From NCBI GenBank assembly GCA_027922465.2, contig BQMF02000013.1, positions 1,550,001 to 1,614,000 of the forward strand: DNA of 64,000 nt, read 5' to 3'. The DNA is from Turritopsis dohrnii (taxonomy: Eukaryota > Cnidaria > Hydrozoa > Anthoathecata > Oceaniidae). Under the pieces are notes generated by a model. The model was given only the letters and a program-made list of their open reading frames with translations, did no database searches and was not told the DNA's origin. Numbering within the stretch: position 1 is the first letter of the stretch; every line of letters starts with the position of its first letter. A program made the translations under genes and the position numbers. This document shows, in pieces, positions 1 through 11,239 of the stretch.

Positions 1-401
1 GTTTAATATGAGGTTACCAAGGAAACGCATTTATTATTGATCTGAGATTTAACATGATCGATTGAAAGATGCGTATTAAAAATTTGCAAATAGATTAAAA
101 ATAATTATAGTCATTTGTAACTCAGTGATGACGCCCTTCACAAGCAGATGACGTCTTTTGGTCAGATGAAGCCAAACTGATCGTGACCTTTTCTACCATC
201 TTTCGCCAAGTCTACATTTTACAATGGTTAAAAAATCTTTGTTTGATTCACTTAAACAAATGATTTATTTCAGGGCCGTTTGACAACGGATTGTTTACAC
301 TTCATTGAAGACAAGTTCAATTAACATTTTTTTCGTTAACTAAAGAAGATAATTAAAATTTTCAATACATTTCCTAATCGCAACTAAAACCTAAGCTTAT
401 A
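1..401. other. AT-rich sequence, no gene seen
   Basis: No open frame with recognisable protein content, RNA gene or repeat was found. The stretch ends at the TA target site of the mariner-type element that follows. Confidence 0.5.
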
Positions 402-1334
402 CAGTGTGTCCACGAGAAAGTGGGCACCTTGTTTAAAACACAAATAACTTTTCGAGTTTTTAACAATACAATGCGGTTTTTATACCGTTGGAAAGAGGCT
501 TTTTTGAGCTTTCCAAAAACATAAGTTGTTATTTATAAAAACTTTTATTTTAAAAAATATTAAGTATTTTTTGTTTCGATACGCTTGTTAATTTTGTAAT
601 GATCAATAAAACAGACTTTTAACGAGCAATTAACCTTTTGTTTCGTTGAAACAACCACTGTTGTTGGTGTTGTGCTAATTTTGTCACGAAATTTTTTGAA
701 AAGACACAAACCTTTTCTCATTGTGTAAACTTACCTTAAATTTTTTATTATGATTTAATAATTTCATATTCCCAAGCATTTCCAAAACCTTTATAAGCGA
801 GAAAACAAACTTTTATGAAATTCATTCAATTATGCAGTTAACAGTCCAGCAGTGAACTTTCGTGGTAAAAAAAGTTTCATGAGACGAAAAGTTATGTAGC
901 TGTTATTCAGGCTTTTAGACAGCAGTTTCTGGGTAGAAATCCCCCATCAAAAAGCACGATTCAAAGTTTTTAAAAGTTTGTAAAAAGTTTTAGAAATGAA
1001 AGTTTCAAGTTTCAAGCTTGTAAAAACGTAAAGTTTTCCTTATGTAAACGCAGCTTTATTACAATATTTTAGCTTTATATGATTTCCCATGCTACTCGAG
1101 TCGTTAACATCTATTCAAACAAGCGTTAATTGATCGTTATTGATTTAATGTCATGGTTTCATGGTAAAATCGATTATATTTCCCGAAAAATTGGTTTTTC
1201 TGTGAAAAGGGTCATATATTTAGAAAGAGCAAAACATTTTCTTTCTGTTAATATAAAAATTGAAAAAAACAAGCACGAAAAACAAAAGATATGCTTATTA
1301 AAAGTTAGGTGCCCACTTTCTGGTGGACACACTG
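402..1334. mobile_element. Mariner-type non-autonomous TIR element
   Basis: The left end CAGTGTGTCCACGAGAAAGT and the inverted right end (reading CAGTGTGTCCACCAGAAAGT on the other strand) form terminal inverted repeats that continue through GGGCACCT. A TA dinucleotide flanks both sides, as expected for Tc1/mariner target-site duplication. The 933 bp interior holds no transposase; a 95-codon frame starting at 1130 runs out through the right TIR and resembles nothing. The element is therefore a non-autonomous derivative. A second element at 23562-24395 shares the terminal CAGTGTGTCC but diverges further in. Confidence 0.8.
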
Positions 1335-1362
1335 TATATTGTGCCAACGTGACTTCTTGTTA

Positions 1363-1437
1363 TTGCCCCCGCAGCGAGCGTAAGCGAGCGAGGAGGCATA
1401 GTAGTTTCACGAGATAGGCGAATGTCAGTTTCCGATT

Positions 1438-1472
<35 letters not shown>

Positions 1473-2590
1473 CCAACTTTCGTGTTGACGTTACACGGTG
1501 GAATGCAATTATTAGCTGACTTTGCTTTTTTTCCGTTTCAAAGCATGGTACTGTAAGTGGGAAAGACAGAATGTTTTTTCGTATCTCTTTCCTAATTTAT
1601 TATTGTATTATACTATGTTATTTAGGAAGATCGTATGCTAAAATTGCTTAGATATTTTTCGTGTTACTTTTGTGTTGTTTTAGTGAAGTGAACGACAAGG
1701 ATTTTGAAGCACAGCTTGAAATCTGAAATTTTGCCAACCATACATTTTATTTTTGTATATATATGTTTTAGCTCTAAATATTTCATTCAATAAACTTTGT
1801 TCAACGCACTAATTTTTGGCAAAGATTTTAATTGGATTTCTGTGTATGCAAGAAAGCTATATTACAAATTGTCTTTCTTCGTGTTTTTCTATTTTAACTG
1901 TCCACCTCGCGCCAAACCTAATCATACTAGTGTTTGATCATGATCAGTAAAAGCTTTTTACATTTTCTTGTTGTTTTTTTTTATAAACATTGGCTACTTT
2001 TTGTTTTGAATCAAAGTTTAAAACGCAGATTTCTAATGGATTTTTTGCTTCAATTTTTTTTTAAAAAAAGTTTGTTTTTTTTCTTTTGGCTCTTACAGAA
2101 TTTCTTTAACAAATCTTGTTTTGATTATAAAATACGTATCCATGGTTTCAGTTCACACATTTCTTTTGTTTGTAGCAAATACTTTCTGATATTACTTGTT
2201 AAGCCTTTATTACACTTTTTGAAAGGTATATTAGCATCAATAAAAAAGAAGTTATCCTAAAGAAAGTTTAACTCAATTACAACGTAAGCGAAAAACCGTG
2301 AAGACCATTCGTCAAGGAGTTTTCAAATCTGATCTCCCATTTCGAAATGATCATGCTCGCAATTCTTCTTGTTTTTATTGTGTTTAGTTTATACAATGTT
2401 AACAAAAGTTTAAATGTATATATTTGTTTCTGTGTAAAGACTTGCAAAAACATTCATCTGAATTTTTTTGAGTTTTCGGACAAAAATTTGTTTTTGTTTC
2501 CGTTGTATAGCTTGCAATGTATAGCTTGCTGTGTGTACACATTGGAATGCTTGAGCGCGGGGGCATTTTTTAGCTAAAGCTACATGCTAG
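1363..2590 (+). mobile_element. 1.2 kb interspersed repeat, copy A
   Basis: This is the first of three long, highly similar copies (others at 22405-23552 and 35123-36272), all in the same orientation. All begin TTGCC(C/T)CCGCAGCGAGCG and end GCTAAAGCTACATGCTAG followed by T. The 3' end has a short hairpin (TAGCT/AGCTA) a few bases before CTAG, the arrangement of Helitron 3' termini, but the 5' end lacks the canonical TC, so the class is only suggested. Copy A carries an expanded CAT run near 1443-1472 that is short in the other copies. T-rich short frames inside (1934-2260, 2347-2577) are not genes. Confidence 0.75.
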
Positions 2591-3469
2591 TTGTTAATTC
2601 TGTTCCCATGATAACCTGTTCATTAATAACATAACAGTCCTTGTTGTAAATAATAGTCCTTGTTTTCATATTGAATAATGAATGGCATTTATATCATTCA
2701 CACAAAGCAATGATACCTCAGGGAAAAATTATTATCATGATGCAACACCAAAATAATTATTTTGTTTTCAACAAAGGCGAATATCGTAGTATAACACCAT
2801 CCGATTCCTACTCCGTCCGACGCTTTTAGCCTAACGATTAAAAGTCTGTGATACTTGATTCAAAAATCTATGATAACTAACGAACATATATGTAAATAAG
2901 AATATTTTGCTTGTCTTTTTCTTCTTGTTTTTTTTTCGAAGAAGCCATTTTTTCTTCTCATTACCTCTTTTTACGTAAAAAGGTTTAAATAATAGCTCAT
3001 GCAATGTTTGTTTCAAAAGATAATTTCGTGGCTTCTTACCCCGTTCACACCGACTCATTATGTATTTCATGGATATTTTCTTATCTTATCTGTGGAATTG
3101 GAAACCGGAAATTATATAACAAGCAATAACAACAACAAAAGAAAAAAAAACGTAAAGGAAATTCTGTAAAACCCTGTTTCGTGTAATTCATTTTTCTTAC
3201 TTGTATTATGAATCTGTGTACGATAAGATACTGACAAAACCGAGTTTACAAAAATTTATTTTTACAGATCAGATAACTTTGTTTTCATTGACAAAGTAGC
3301 AAACAATCTCGTGCGGTTGTTCGTGATCAGATCAGGAGATTCTAGTTTGATAGCAGTATTCCTTAAAAGAAACTTTTTGTGGCAATAAAAGGAAAAAGAA
3401 AATTTTTTTAAAGACAAGTTCACCACCACAATATTTTTGAGCGTTTTCGACAAAAACCAACAACTTTGA
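2591..3469. other. AT-rich intergenic sequence
   Basis: Nothing recognisable was found. The short minus-strand frames here (2831-3070, 3262-3453) are lysine- and phenylalanine-rich products of base composition, without start context or known motifs. Confidence 0.5.
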
Positions 3470-3768
3470 ATGGCTGGTTGGACAGTCGGGTCACACCAGA
3501 TAATGATAATTCAGTTATGCGCAGTAGTTGTGACTGAGGTTATTGGTTGCGTCTATTTCTTGCTGTGTCTTGCCAGCATTGTGCTGGATTGGGGGATCAG
3601 GAGCACATCTGCAAACAATGTAGAGATTGGCATAGGAATCGGTTTATCGGTCACCTCACTTCTTTTACAAGTATTTGGTCATGTTAGCGATGGTCATTTG
3701 AATTCAGCTTCATTATTGGGAATGATAGTTGGTGGAAGAATCTCCGTTATTAAAGGTATACTTTTAGC
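3470..3768 (+). pseudogene. Aquaporin first-exon pseudogene, cut by a MITE
   Basis: From ATG 3470 the frame reads like the N-terminal half of an aquaporin: two hydrophobic segments, then GHVSDGHLNSAS where the intact neighbour has GHVSGAHLNPAV, then GRISVIKGILLA matching GKISIVQGLLYV. The pore NPA box has become NSA and SGA has become SDG. The similarity stops where a small inverted-repeat element starts at about 3769, and the rest of the exon and exons 2-4 were not found up to the intact gene. It lies convergent to the intact aquaporin (5460-7115). I infer a decayed duplicate; an active truncated gene cannot be excluded. Confidence 0.65.
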
Positions 3769-4046
3769 CTGGTTCAGACCTGGGATAAACGACGATTAAA
3801 TTTCAGTGTATTCGCCATAATCGTCTAATGTGAACACTTGCGCAATCATCAGAATCGTCGTCAACGCTTCTGACAATTACGACGATGAAATATCAAAAAT
3901 TATTGATTGCTTACTAATTACTGTTATTAATTAAAATTATTAATTATTAACCACATAATTACTGTTCACACCTGGCGATTGGCGATTACAACGATTAATT
4001 TTTTTTAATCGTCGTAATCGTGAGATATGAATCTGGCTTGATCCAG
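3769..4046. mobile_element. MITE interrupting the aquaporin copy
   Basis: The ends are imperfect inverted repeats: the left end starts CTGGTTCAGACC and reaches ACGACGATTAAA, and the right end read from the other strand starts CTGGATCAAGCC and also reaches ACGACGATTAAA. The interior is AT-rich and lacks coding capacity. No clear target duplication was seen. Confidence 0.55.
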
Positions 4047-5459
4047 TTTGAACATCCAGTATGAAATCATTTTGTATACAAAACGTTTGAACACGGTTTT
4101 AGGCATTGTTGAGTCGGTCCTCGCGTATGCTGCTTGGCCATACTAGTATGGTGGAAGATCGTTTGGTGTTATATGACACGTGCTGTTGGTTTAATGCAAT
4201 GATTCCACAGAAGCTGCTTCGTATCTGTAGGATGGTTTTCATAATCTCTTCAGAAAGGGCTGTTGGGCCAACCTTTGATAAGTGATTCAATTTTTATGAA
4301 AACATGTAACAAATTTTTTTGGCTGATTTTAGAGTGTTTTTATCGTGATCTTGTAAATAGCAATCGTGTTTAGCGCTGAAAGCTGCGACTTGTATACACT
4401 GAAAGTCAAAATATTCACAATGGTAATCTTGCTAAAGACAGCATCATATCTTACTCATTTTTTCCCCACAGAAAACATTTCATATTATCAATTATAATCA
4501 AATTAATATTAATCGCAGATCTTTTGGGCTGTTCGACTCGTGGGTAGACTTTTTGTCTGGCTTATTTCTTTGTTTTATAATTTATTAAAAAATAATTAAT
4601 TTTATTCTTATTATTTAAACGAATAGGATGAACATTGAAAAATTATAAAATATTTACATATGATACAATTTATATTCTTCCATGTGTCCTGTTTCCCACC
4701 CTCCCAATAAGAAAACCAAAAGATGTGTAGCGATTTATGTTTCAGGTACATGGCATTCTCCTCTAGAGAAGTATTAGATTTCTACAACATTATTGTCATA
4801 AATAAATGTGTTTTTTTTAAACATTTAATTTACTAATGTTCATTTGGGAAGAGAAGTTTTTTGCTTTGATAAAAGTAGTTAATTTGCATGCACTACACTA
4901 TGGCTTTGAATTTGTTAGAAACAAATCCTACCCCAGTCATAACAGTGAAATGAATTTCCTTTTCATATTTAGGTGTTAAATCACTCATTAAGCAATAACT
5001 CGTTAAGCTCATTGTATCTTTTCTATTCCAAATAGTTCAAACCTCAAACTACTCCCCTCCAAAAATTTTGATATACTTCTGAATCCAGCTCTGCAAATAG
5101 CAGCCATTTCAAAACTCACACGGACCGGGCTTTAAGTAAGCCAATCAAAATCAGTATTTCCAGAGTTTAATGTTTTTAATGTTCACAATGAACGCAATAA
5201 ATAAAATAAAGCTTGTATGCTTTACAGATATTCATTTTCCTTTAGATGAGTCCTATCACAAAATATTGTGACGAAACATCGGAACACAGAATATTTACTC
5301 GCGTAATCATCAATAATCAACAACAACAATCAATCAATAAACAGTGAAGTTCTTAATGTCTATGGCTGATACTGACTTGACTGCGACGTTCCACCATTTC
5401 TATGCAGTAATTTTTTCAAATTGACAATGTAACAACAAGGATACAGTTATCGTTTTCAA
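4047..5459. other. Intergenic between convergent aquaporin copies
   Basis: AT-rich sequence. I looked on both strands for the missing NPA-containing exons of the upstream aquaporin copy and saw none. No RNA gene or clear repeat was found. Confidence 0.45.
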
Positions 5460-7115
5460 TTAATCTTCTTCAATTAGTCGATCTGTATCATCGTCAGCAT
5501 CGGTCTTCTTCACATAGAAGATGAACTCATTCATCAAACCAGCTAAAACCCCACCGATTAATGGACCGATCCAGTAAAGCTTTAAAATAAAGAGTTCACT
5601 TGAACATTTTTGAAAACTACTACCTCTAGATTGCCTATAAAAGCACTCAAAATTTATAATTTCAACATGATTTTCAATTTTTAGGAAAGGCAAAAACAAA
5701 TTCCTCATAATTGACAAAAAAGTTGGGGCTCAAGCCCCCAAGCCCCCTAATTCTACGTCCTTGATATTAAAGGGACAATCATGAGAAAATTTACCCAATG
5801 GTTTTTGAAGTTCTTCATGACCACTGCAGGACCAAAAGCTCTTGCAGGATTGATGGAACAACCAGTTAATGGAATCTATAGAGAAAAAAAAGGAGAATGG
5901 CTATTAACCCAAATGTGTAAGAAGTTCAAATCAGAAATAGTCAAGAAAACATAATAATTACAGCAGCTATATGACAAGCAGTTAACACTAATCCAATTGC
6001 CAAAGAAATGCCATACGGGTCAATCTTTTTTTTCTCGTCTGTGACAGAGAAAATGACGAAGACCAGTAGAAATGTGAACAGCAGCTCTACTCCGAATCCT
6101 TGTGCAACTGTGACTCCATCACTAAGTGCAGGTACAGCTAAAGTTCCACGGTTCGACGAAGTTGTTGTCATGCCGTATGTTAAAGCAGCTCCAATGATTC
6201 CTGTTGCGAAATAAACCATTTATTTACCATCCCAGTTACTTAGCAACACCTTTCTAAAACAACTATTGAGGTTGTTATGGTTGTTATGTAATTTTAGCAA
6301 CATATTTTGTCCTTGAATTTTATTATCCTTTATGGAAAATTACATAGTTAGTATTTTAATTAAAAAATTGAATTGAATTTGTTTTCATGCTGTATGCTAA
6401 AGCAGCTCCAATGATTCCTGTTAAAAAAATTATGCATTCTTACCATCCCAGTGACTAGAAAAAACATCTTTTTAAAACACCTATACAGATTGATGGTAGT
6501 TTTAGCAACATTTTTCATCCTTGACTTTCATCATCCTTTATTGAAATTTGCAAAGTTAGTTTAAATAAAATAGTCGATGTTATATATTGCAAAATCATTC
6601 TCCAGTTACATTTACGATCGGGATTTTGTGGTTTAAATACTGAGTCCTAATTAGGAAGCAAGTTTGTACATCATATTAGCAGTAATCGGTGTATTTCACT
6701 TGCACAAAACATATCTTTTACACAAGCCTACGTACTTGTTCTAGTGTTCACCAACTTTCAACCTTCAGTTTCAATATTATCATATCAACTTAAACATTAA
6801 TTTGACTTTCTTCATCTTACCTGCAATACATTGCACCAGAACATACAGTAATCCTTGAACAATGGAAATTTTTCCAACACTCATCATTCCGACGGTAACA
6901 GCGGGGTTTAAATGTGCACCACTGACATGCCCAACAATTTGGACGAGTGACGAAAGTCCTAATCCAACACCTATTGCTATGGTAACATGAGACGTTGTCT
7001 TGGTAGCAACTGTAGTTATAATGAAGATGAACAATATGGTGGCAAACCATTCAGCAAAAATGGCCCTCCAAAAATCTATTGATCGAATTTTATTCAAACC
7101 CAATTCTATTTTCAT
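5460..7115 (-). CDS. Aquaporin (MIP family), four exons
   Basis: Exons 7115-6821, 6200-5962, 5875-5795 and 5579-5460 join in frame (phases 1, 0, 0; GT-AG introns) to a 244-residue protein, normal for a classical aquaporin. It is a six-helix membrane channel for water. Both pore boxes are present: GAHLNPAV (NPA at 70-72) and CSINPAR (NPA at 187-189). The filter positions H175 and R190, and a cysteine at 184 matching the mercury-sensitive site of AQP1, are kept. The helix-2 position that is Phe in AQP1 aligns to Val50. No Asp follows the second NPAR, which argues against an aquaglyceroporin. The C-terminus is short and acidic (DADDDTDRLIEED). ATG 7115 follows an A-rich leader. Confidence 0.9.
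6161..6570. repeat. Tandem duplication over the aquaporin exon 2 boundary
   Basis: About 6161-6380 is repeated in diverged form at about 6381-6570. The unit contains the 5' edge of exon 2 and adjoining intron 1: the plus-strand string AAAGCAGCTCCAATGATTCC occurs in both, followed by similar intron sequence (ACCATCCCAGT..ACT, TTTTAGCAACAT, ATCCTTTAT). The second copy lies inside intron 1 and has lost the acceptor, since CTGTTGCGAAA has become CTGTTAAAAAA. Confidence 0.75.
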
Positions 7116-8996
7116 TTTTGTTGATATTAAACTGCAAGATAAAGAAAAACTTCAGAACAGACCCAATGCCAGTAGGCAAGATCCACTAAATTTCTGTTGG
7201 ATTTGATTAAGCAGTTCTTAAGGTTTGTAATATACAGACATTTTTTCTCACGGATGTGCAGAATCAGAGATGCGGCAAGACCCAAATTAAGAAGGCACAG
7301 TGCTTTCACAATACTTGTACTCACATACGAAAGATGAATGTAAATTCCCAATGTTGAACACATGTTCAAAGAACAAAACAATTTTTTCTCAAGCTATAAC
7401 ATTTTTCGTAGAAATGTATTTTTTCCTTAGCTCTTCATAATCGTAGAATATCCCTTTCTTTCACATTGTTACCATATCAAATGTCATCATATATCATATG
7501 TCAACATATGTACTTTAAACTTCATAGATATCTCTTTAGAAAACATCTTAAAAGAATTACTCCAAATCTACAATTTGTTTGTGCTGGCATACGTTTGAAA
7601 GTCATTTGCAGCAATAAATAGACGCTTCATGTGGTTATTTTAAACACTGTGTTTCGGTCAAACTAATCTCGTTTCCAATCTCCAAATTGTTATTAAGTAT
7701 TTTGCTTAGAAATAGAATAATTAGAATAATTGCTGCTATTATGGTAATATATTCAATGAAACAAAAGAATTCACCAAAATGAGGCTATAAACGTTGACTA
7801 GGTCATAATACAACGTTTAAACAAACCTCGAGAAATGTCCATTTCTACACATGTTTTGTGTTTTTTTAATTCGAAAATAATTATTTTCAAATTCTTGATT
7901 TAATTCTGGAGAATATCATCACCATGGTATTTAAAAATAATGGTAGATTTGCCTAACGAGATAGCCTCGTTCTGTCGAACAAACATAAGAGAGTTTCAAC
8001 AAAAAAAACATCATCTTTCGAGGAAAACACACTTCTAATGTGAGTGCAAAGCAAACGTGTCCATAAATGTTTAACTAGTTGAAGCATCCAATTCAAATAC
8101 TTTGATTATGGAATAAAATATTAATGGTGGGTAGCTGGTTCTAAGAAACTTTAAAATTCTCCGAAAGTAGTTTAAAAAGTAAAAAACACCCATTCTGTTA
8201 TTTCGGTATAGCAGCGAAGCAAAAATACCTTATTAAAACACCCCTTCGTGAAAATTATAATTTGGTTGTGGTTTGATATTACATGAGGTGTGGCTAGAGA
8301 TTTTAGAAATTACAGAACATGACATCTTAACGAACACTAGTAAAGTTTTTCAAAAAGTTAAGCAACAGTATGATATTCAACAATAAGATGAATTTACAAA
8401 AACAAAAAAAGTTACAATTTTTATCGCTTTCATTTTAACAAAGCCACTGTTTCGCACGTTTGATTAAATTTAATGCAAGCAATTGCTTAAATCGAGGATC
8501 TCAGATGTCACATAACGGCATAAAAGGTTTTCCACCTTAAAACAATAAAGATACGGCTGTTAACTTTTCTCTTAATTGATCGTTAATCAGTTATTAATGA
8601 GTTATTCCCAACCTTCTTTTTCCGATTTTCTTTTGCCATTTCCTACAAAAAATACATTATGGGAAAGATAAAAAGATGAGAAATCCAGTGACATAAAATT
8701 TATAAGAATAAATTGGATATTTACTTTAAAAACTAATATTTTTTGTTGCCAATTTTTTGAAACACACTGTACAACACTACGAGATAATGTACTGCAAATA
8801 GTGACAAAGGATGAACCTTTGAAGTTTACTTGTCCAGGTGGACATGGATATGGTTAACATATTGCGGCAGTAGCCTCACCAAAGCCAGTTTGGGCTGCGA
8901 AAGAAACACTGCAAGTAGAGGAGTGTTATTTGAAGAAAGAGTATGAAAAAAAGGAGAAATGTTTTCCAACATCGATAGTAGCTTCCCTTACTATCA
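7116..8996. other. Region upstream of aquaporin, no gene seen
   Basis: This holds the probable promoter side of the aquaporin gene, but no defined promoter element could be identified. A minus-strand frame at 7127-7381 contains hydrophobic residues but matches no family and is not counted as a gene. Confidence 0.4.
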
Positions 8997-9200
8997 ATGA
9001 ATATACAGTTCACTTTTTCTGAAGAGATTTTGAAAGAAAACTCCATGTTTATGGCTAGTCTCGATGTTGAGTCCTTGTTCACTAACATCCCTCTTCAAGA
9101 GACTATTGATATATGTTTTAATGAGTTGTTTGATGACGATAGCACAAGAGTTAACGGGTTACCTAAAAAAAAGAGGTTTTTTTTGAGACATTCCAGTTAA
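8997..9200 (+). pseudogene. Penelope-like element reverse transcriptase fragment
   Basis: The frame contains FMASLDVESLFTNIPLQETI, the hallmark first motif of Penelope-like reverse transcriptases, followed by a remnant of the next helix and then stops. The rest of the reverse transcriptase and the GIY-YIG domain are absent here. A separate GIY-YIG fragment lies at 37254-37720. It is a dead, truncated retroelement copy. Confidence 0.65.
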
Positions 9201-9652
9201 GGATATCCCTCTCGCTCCGGCAGTAGGATTCCTCTATTTTTATTGGTTGAGTTAGAGGAACTCAACTAGTTCGTGGTGGTTAAGGCACAGTCTTCCACTT
9301 CCCTTTGTCATTAAATTTGACTATACACGTTTGTGGACAATACATTTTTCATAGTATAGTGAAGTATAACAATAGTTTTGAATATCATCGGAAAGATTCA
9401 CAGAAAACTAAACAAAAATTTCAAGAATATGACGAGTTACAGTAAAGGGCAAATCGTGAAATAAAACCTAAAGTTTGATTCACACTAACCTTCGAATCTG
9501 AATATTACACGAAGCTTTGTGGTTTACAAAATCTAACCAATCATTTACAGATTGCTAGAGCTTTTCAGAAGTATAGACATTCCTTATTTAAATATTTTTA
9601 GTTGTGAAAATAACAAACATAAAATAATCACTTTCGCGGAAACTTTATTATT

Positions 9653-11239
9653 CAGGGTTCGTACAGACCTTAACCTAAGAAATTCCCTGACTTTTCCTGG
9701 AAAGTATACTATTTTCCCTGATAAAAATCCTGAAAATGATATGTTTTTCCCTGACTTTTTCTTAAATGCATATGTTCTTTCCTGACTTTAGGCTAACAAT
9801 TCCTGAAACAATACTGGTCTTTTGAAAAAGCTTGCTGCATATGGAGTTAAGGGTCTCCTTTATGAGATCATTCGTTCCTTCCTTGGTAATCGTAGGCCTA
9901 AGGTTGTTTTAGATGGGCAATCATCATCGACACATACCATCAATGCAGGAGTTCCCCAAGGTTCTGTCCTTGGGCCAACCCTTTTTCTTCTTTTCATCAA
10001 TGATCTGCCTGATGACATTATTTCCAAGCTTGCCATCTATACTGATGATTCAACCATCTATTCCTGTATTCCAAAATCAGATTTGTTCAGCCAGGTAGAA
10101 ATGGCAGGCGAAATTGAACTTGATCTGCAATCTATAGTTGAGTGGGGAGAGAAATGGCTGGTCACATTCAATTCTTCAAAAACCAAACTTCTTCTGTAAA
10201 TCATATTAAAGATCCCTTTTTACCGTCAGTTTCCATGAATGGCACCCAGTTGGAAGAAAACAACTCCTTTCGTCTCCTTGGCATCACTTTTTCACAGGAT
10301 TTCTCCTACATTGAGGCAATTGCTAAGTCAGCCTCAATGAAGATGGGCTCCCTTCTTCGTGCGAGAGCATACCTCAGCCCTGATGCCATTCTTTACCTAT
10401 ATAAATCTACTATTCAGCCTTGTATTGAGTATTGCTGCCATATTTGGGGTGGTGCACCCTCAGACTCTCTTAAACTTTTAGATCATATTCAGAAACGTAT
10501 CTGTAATGCTATTGGTGATAAACTTGCAAGTAAACTTGACACACTCTCCCATCGCAGATCTGTGGCGTCACTTTGCCTCTTTTATAAATACTTTTACGGA
10601 AAATGTTCAACTGAGCTCTCTTCTCTCATCCCTGCATCAAAAACTTTCAAGCGAAACACAAGATATTCATCTGATTGCCATGATCACACTGTCAACATCC
10701 CAAAGTCATCTAAAACTTTTTACCAACAAAGTTTCATTCCTCACTCCTCTACCCTCTGGAATTCTTTACCACAGTCTGTTTTTCCTTCCCATTATAATCT
10801 TCAACATTTTAAATGCAATTCATTATCACCTTTCTTCCTTGTACCTCAATACATATTAGTGGTTTTAAACCTTGCATTGAGCAACCAACAGTGTAATCTG
10901 ACTAATGAACTAGATATTGCAATGCCTGACAGGCAGTTGATTGGTCTATACACTGACAAAACAGTGTGTGGAGCACGTTGCAGCCAAATTACAAATGTTT
11001 TATCTAGAAGCCAACTATCTTGAAAATAAGTTTTTTATTATTCATTCTAATGAGTTAACAGATAAAATATAGATAAAGAAGCATATTATACATATTCCTT
11101 TTATGCTTCCCTGACTTTTAAAAAAATTCCCTGACTTTTAAAAAAAATTCCCTGACATTTCCTGACATTCCCTGACTTTCCCTGACTTAATCAAAAAAGC
11201 CACTTTTAATCCTGACTTTCCCTGACTGTACGAACCCTG
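9653..11239. mobile_element. TIR element with CCCTGACTTT subterminal repeats
   Basis: The ends are perfect inverted repeats CAGGGTTCGTACAG (9653) and CTGTACGAACCCTG (11239), flanked by the direct repeat TTATT. Inside both ends, units such as TTCCCTGACTTTT are repeated several times in opposite orientation (about 9690-9800 and 11105-11225). The central part is a LINE reverse transcriptase fragment, so the interior appears to be an inserted or captured retroelement. No transposase was found. Confidence 0.7.
9822..11023 (+). pseudogene. LINE (non-LTR) reverse transcriptase, frameshifted 5'-truncated
   Basis: Two overlapping frames (9822-10199 and about 10190-11023) together give the C-terminal half of a LINE reverse transcriptase. 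Motifs seen are AGVPQGSVLGPTLFLLFINDLP, then YTDDSTIY (the catalytic YADD-type box), then the thumb and the C-terminal region with YKSTIQPCIEYCCHIWGG and HRRSVASLCLFYKYF. A frameshift near 10195 separates the catalytic part from the C-terminal part. The endonuclease and the first half of the polymerase are missing. The style is that of CR1/jockey-group LINEs. It sits inside the TIR element 9653-11239. Confidence 0.8.

Noticed and set aside
1934..2577. Phe/Leu-rich open frames that look like membrane proteins
   Set aside because: They lie wholly within copy A of the 1.2 kb repeat and recur, altered, in copies B and C; they come from T-rich repeat sequence.
7127..7381. Hydrophobic minus-strand frame upstream of aquaporin
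   Set aside because: No match to aquaporin helices, no splice site joining it to exon 1, and an in-frame stop before it.
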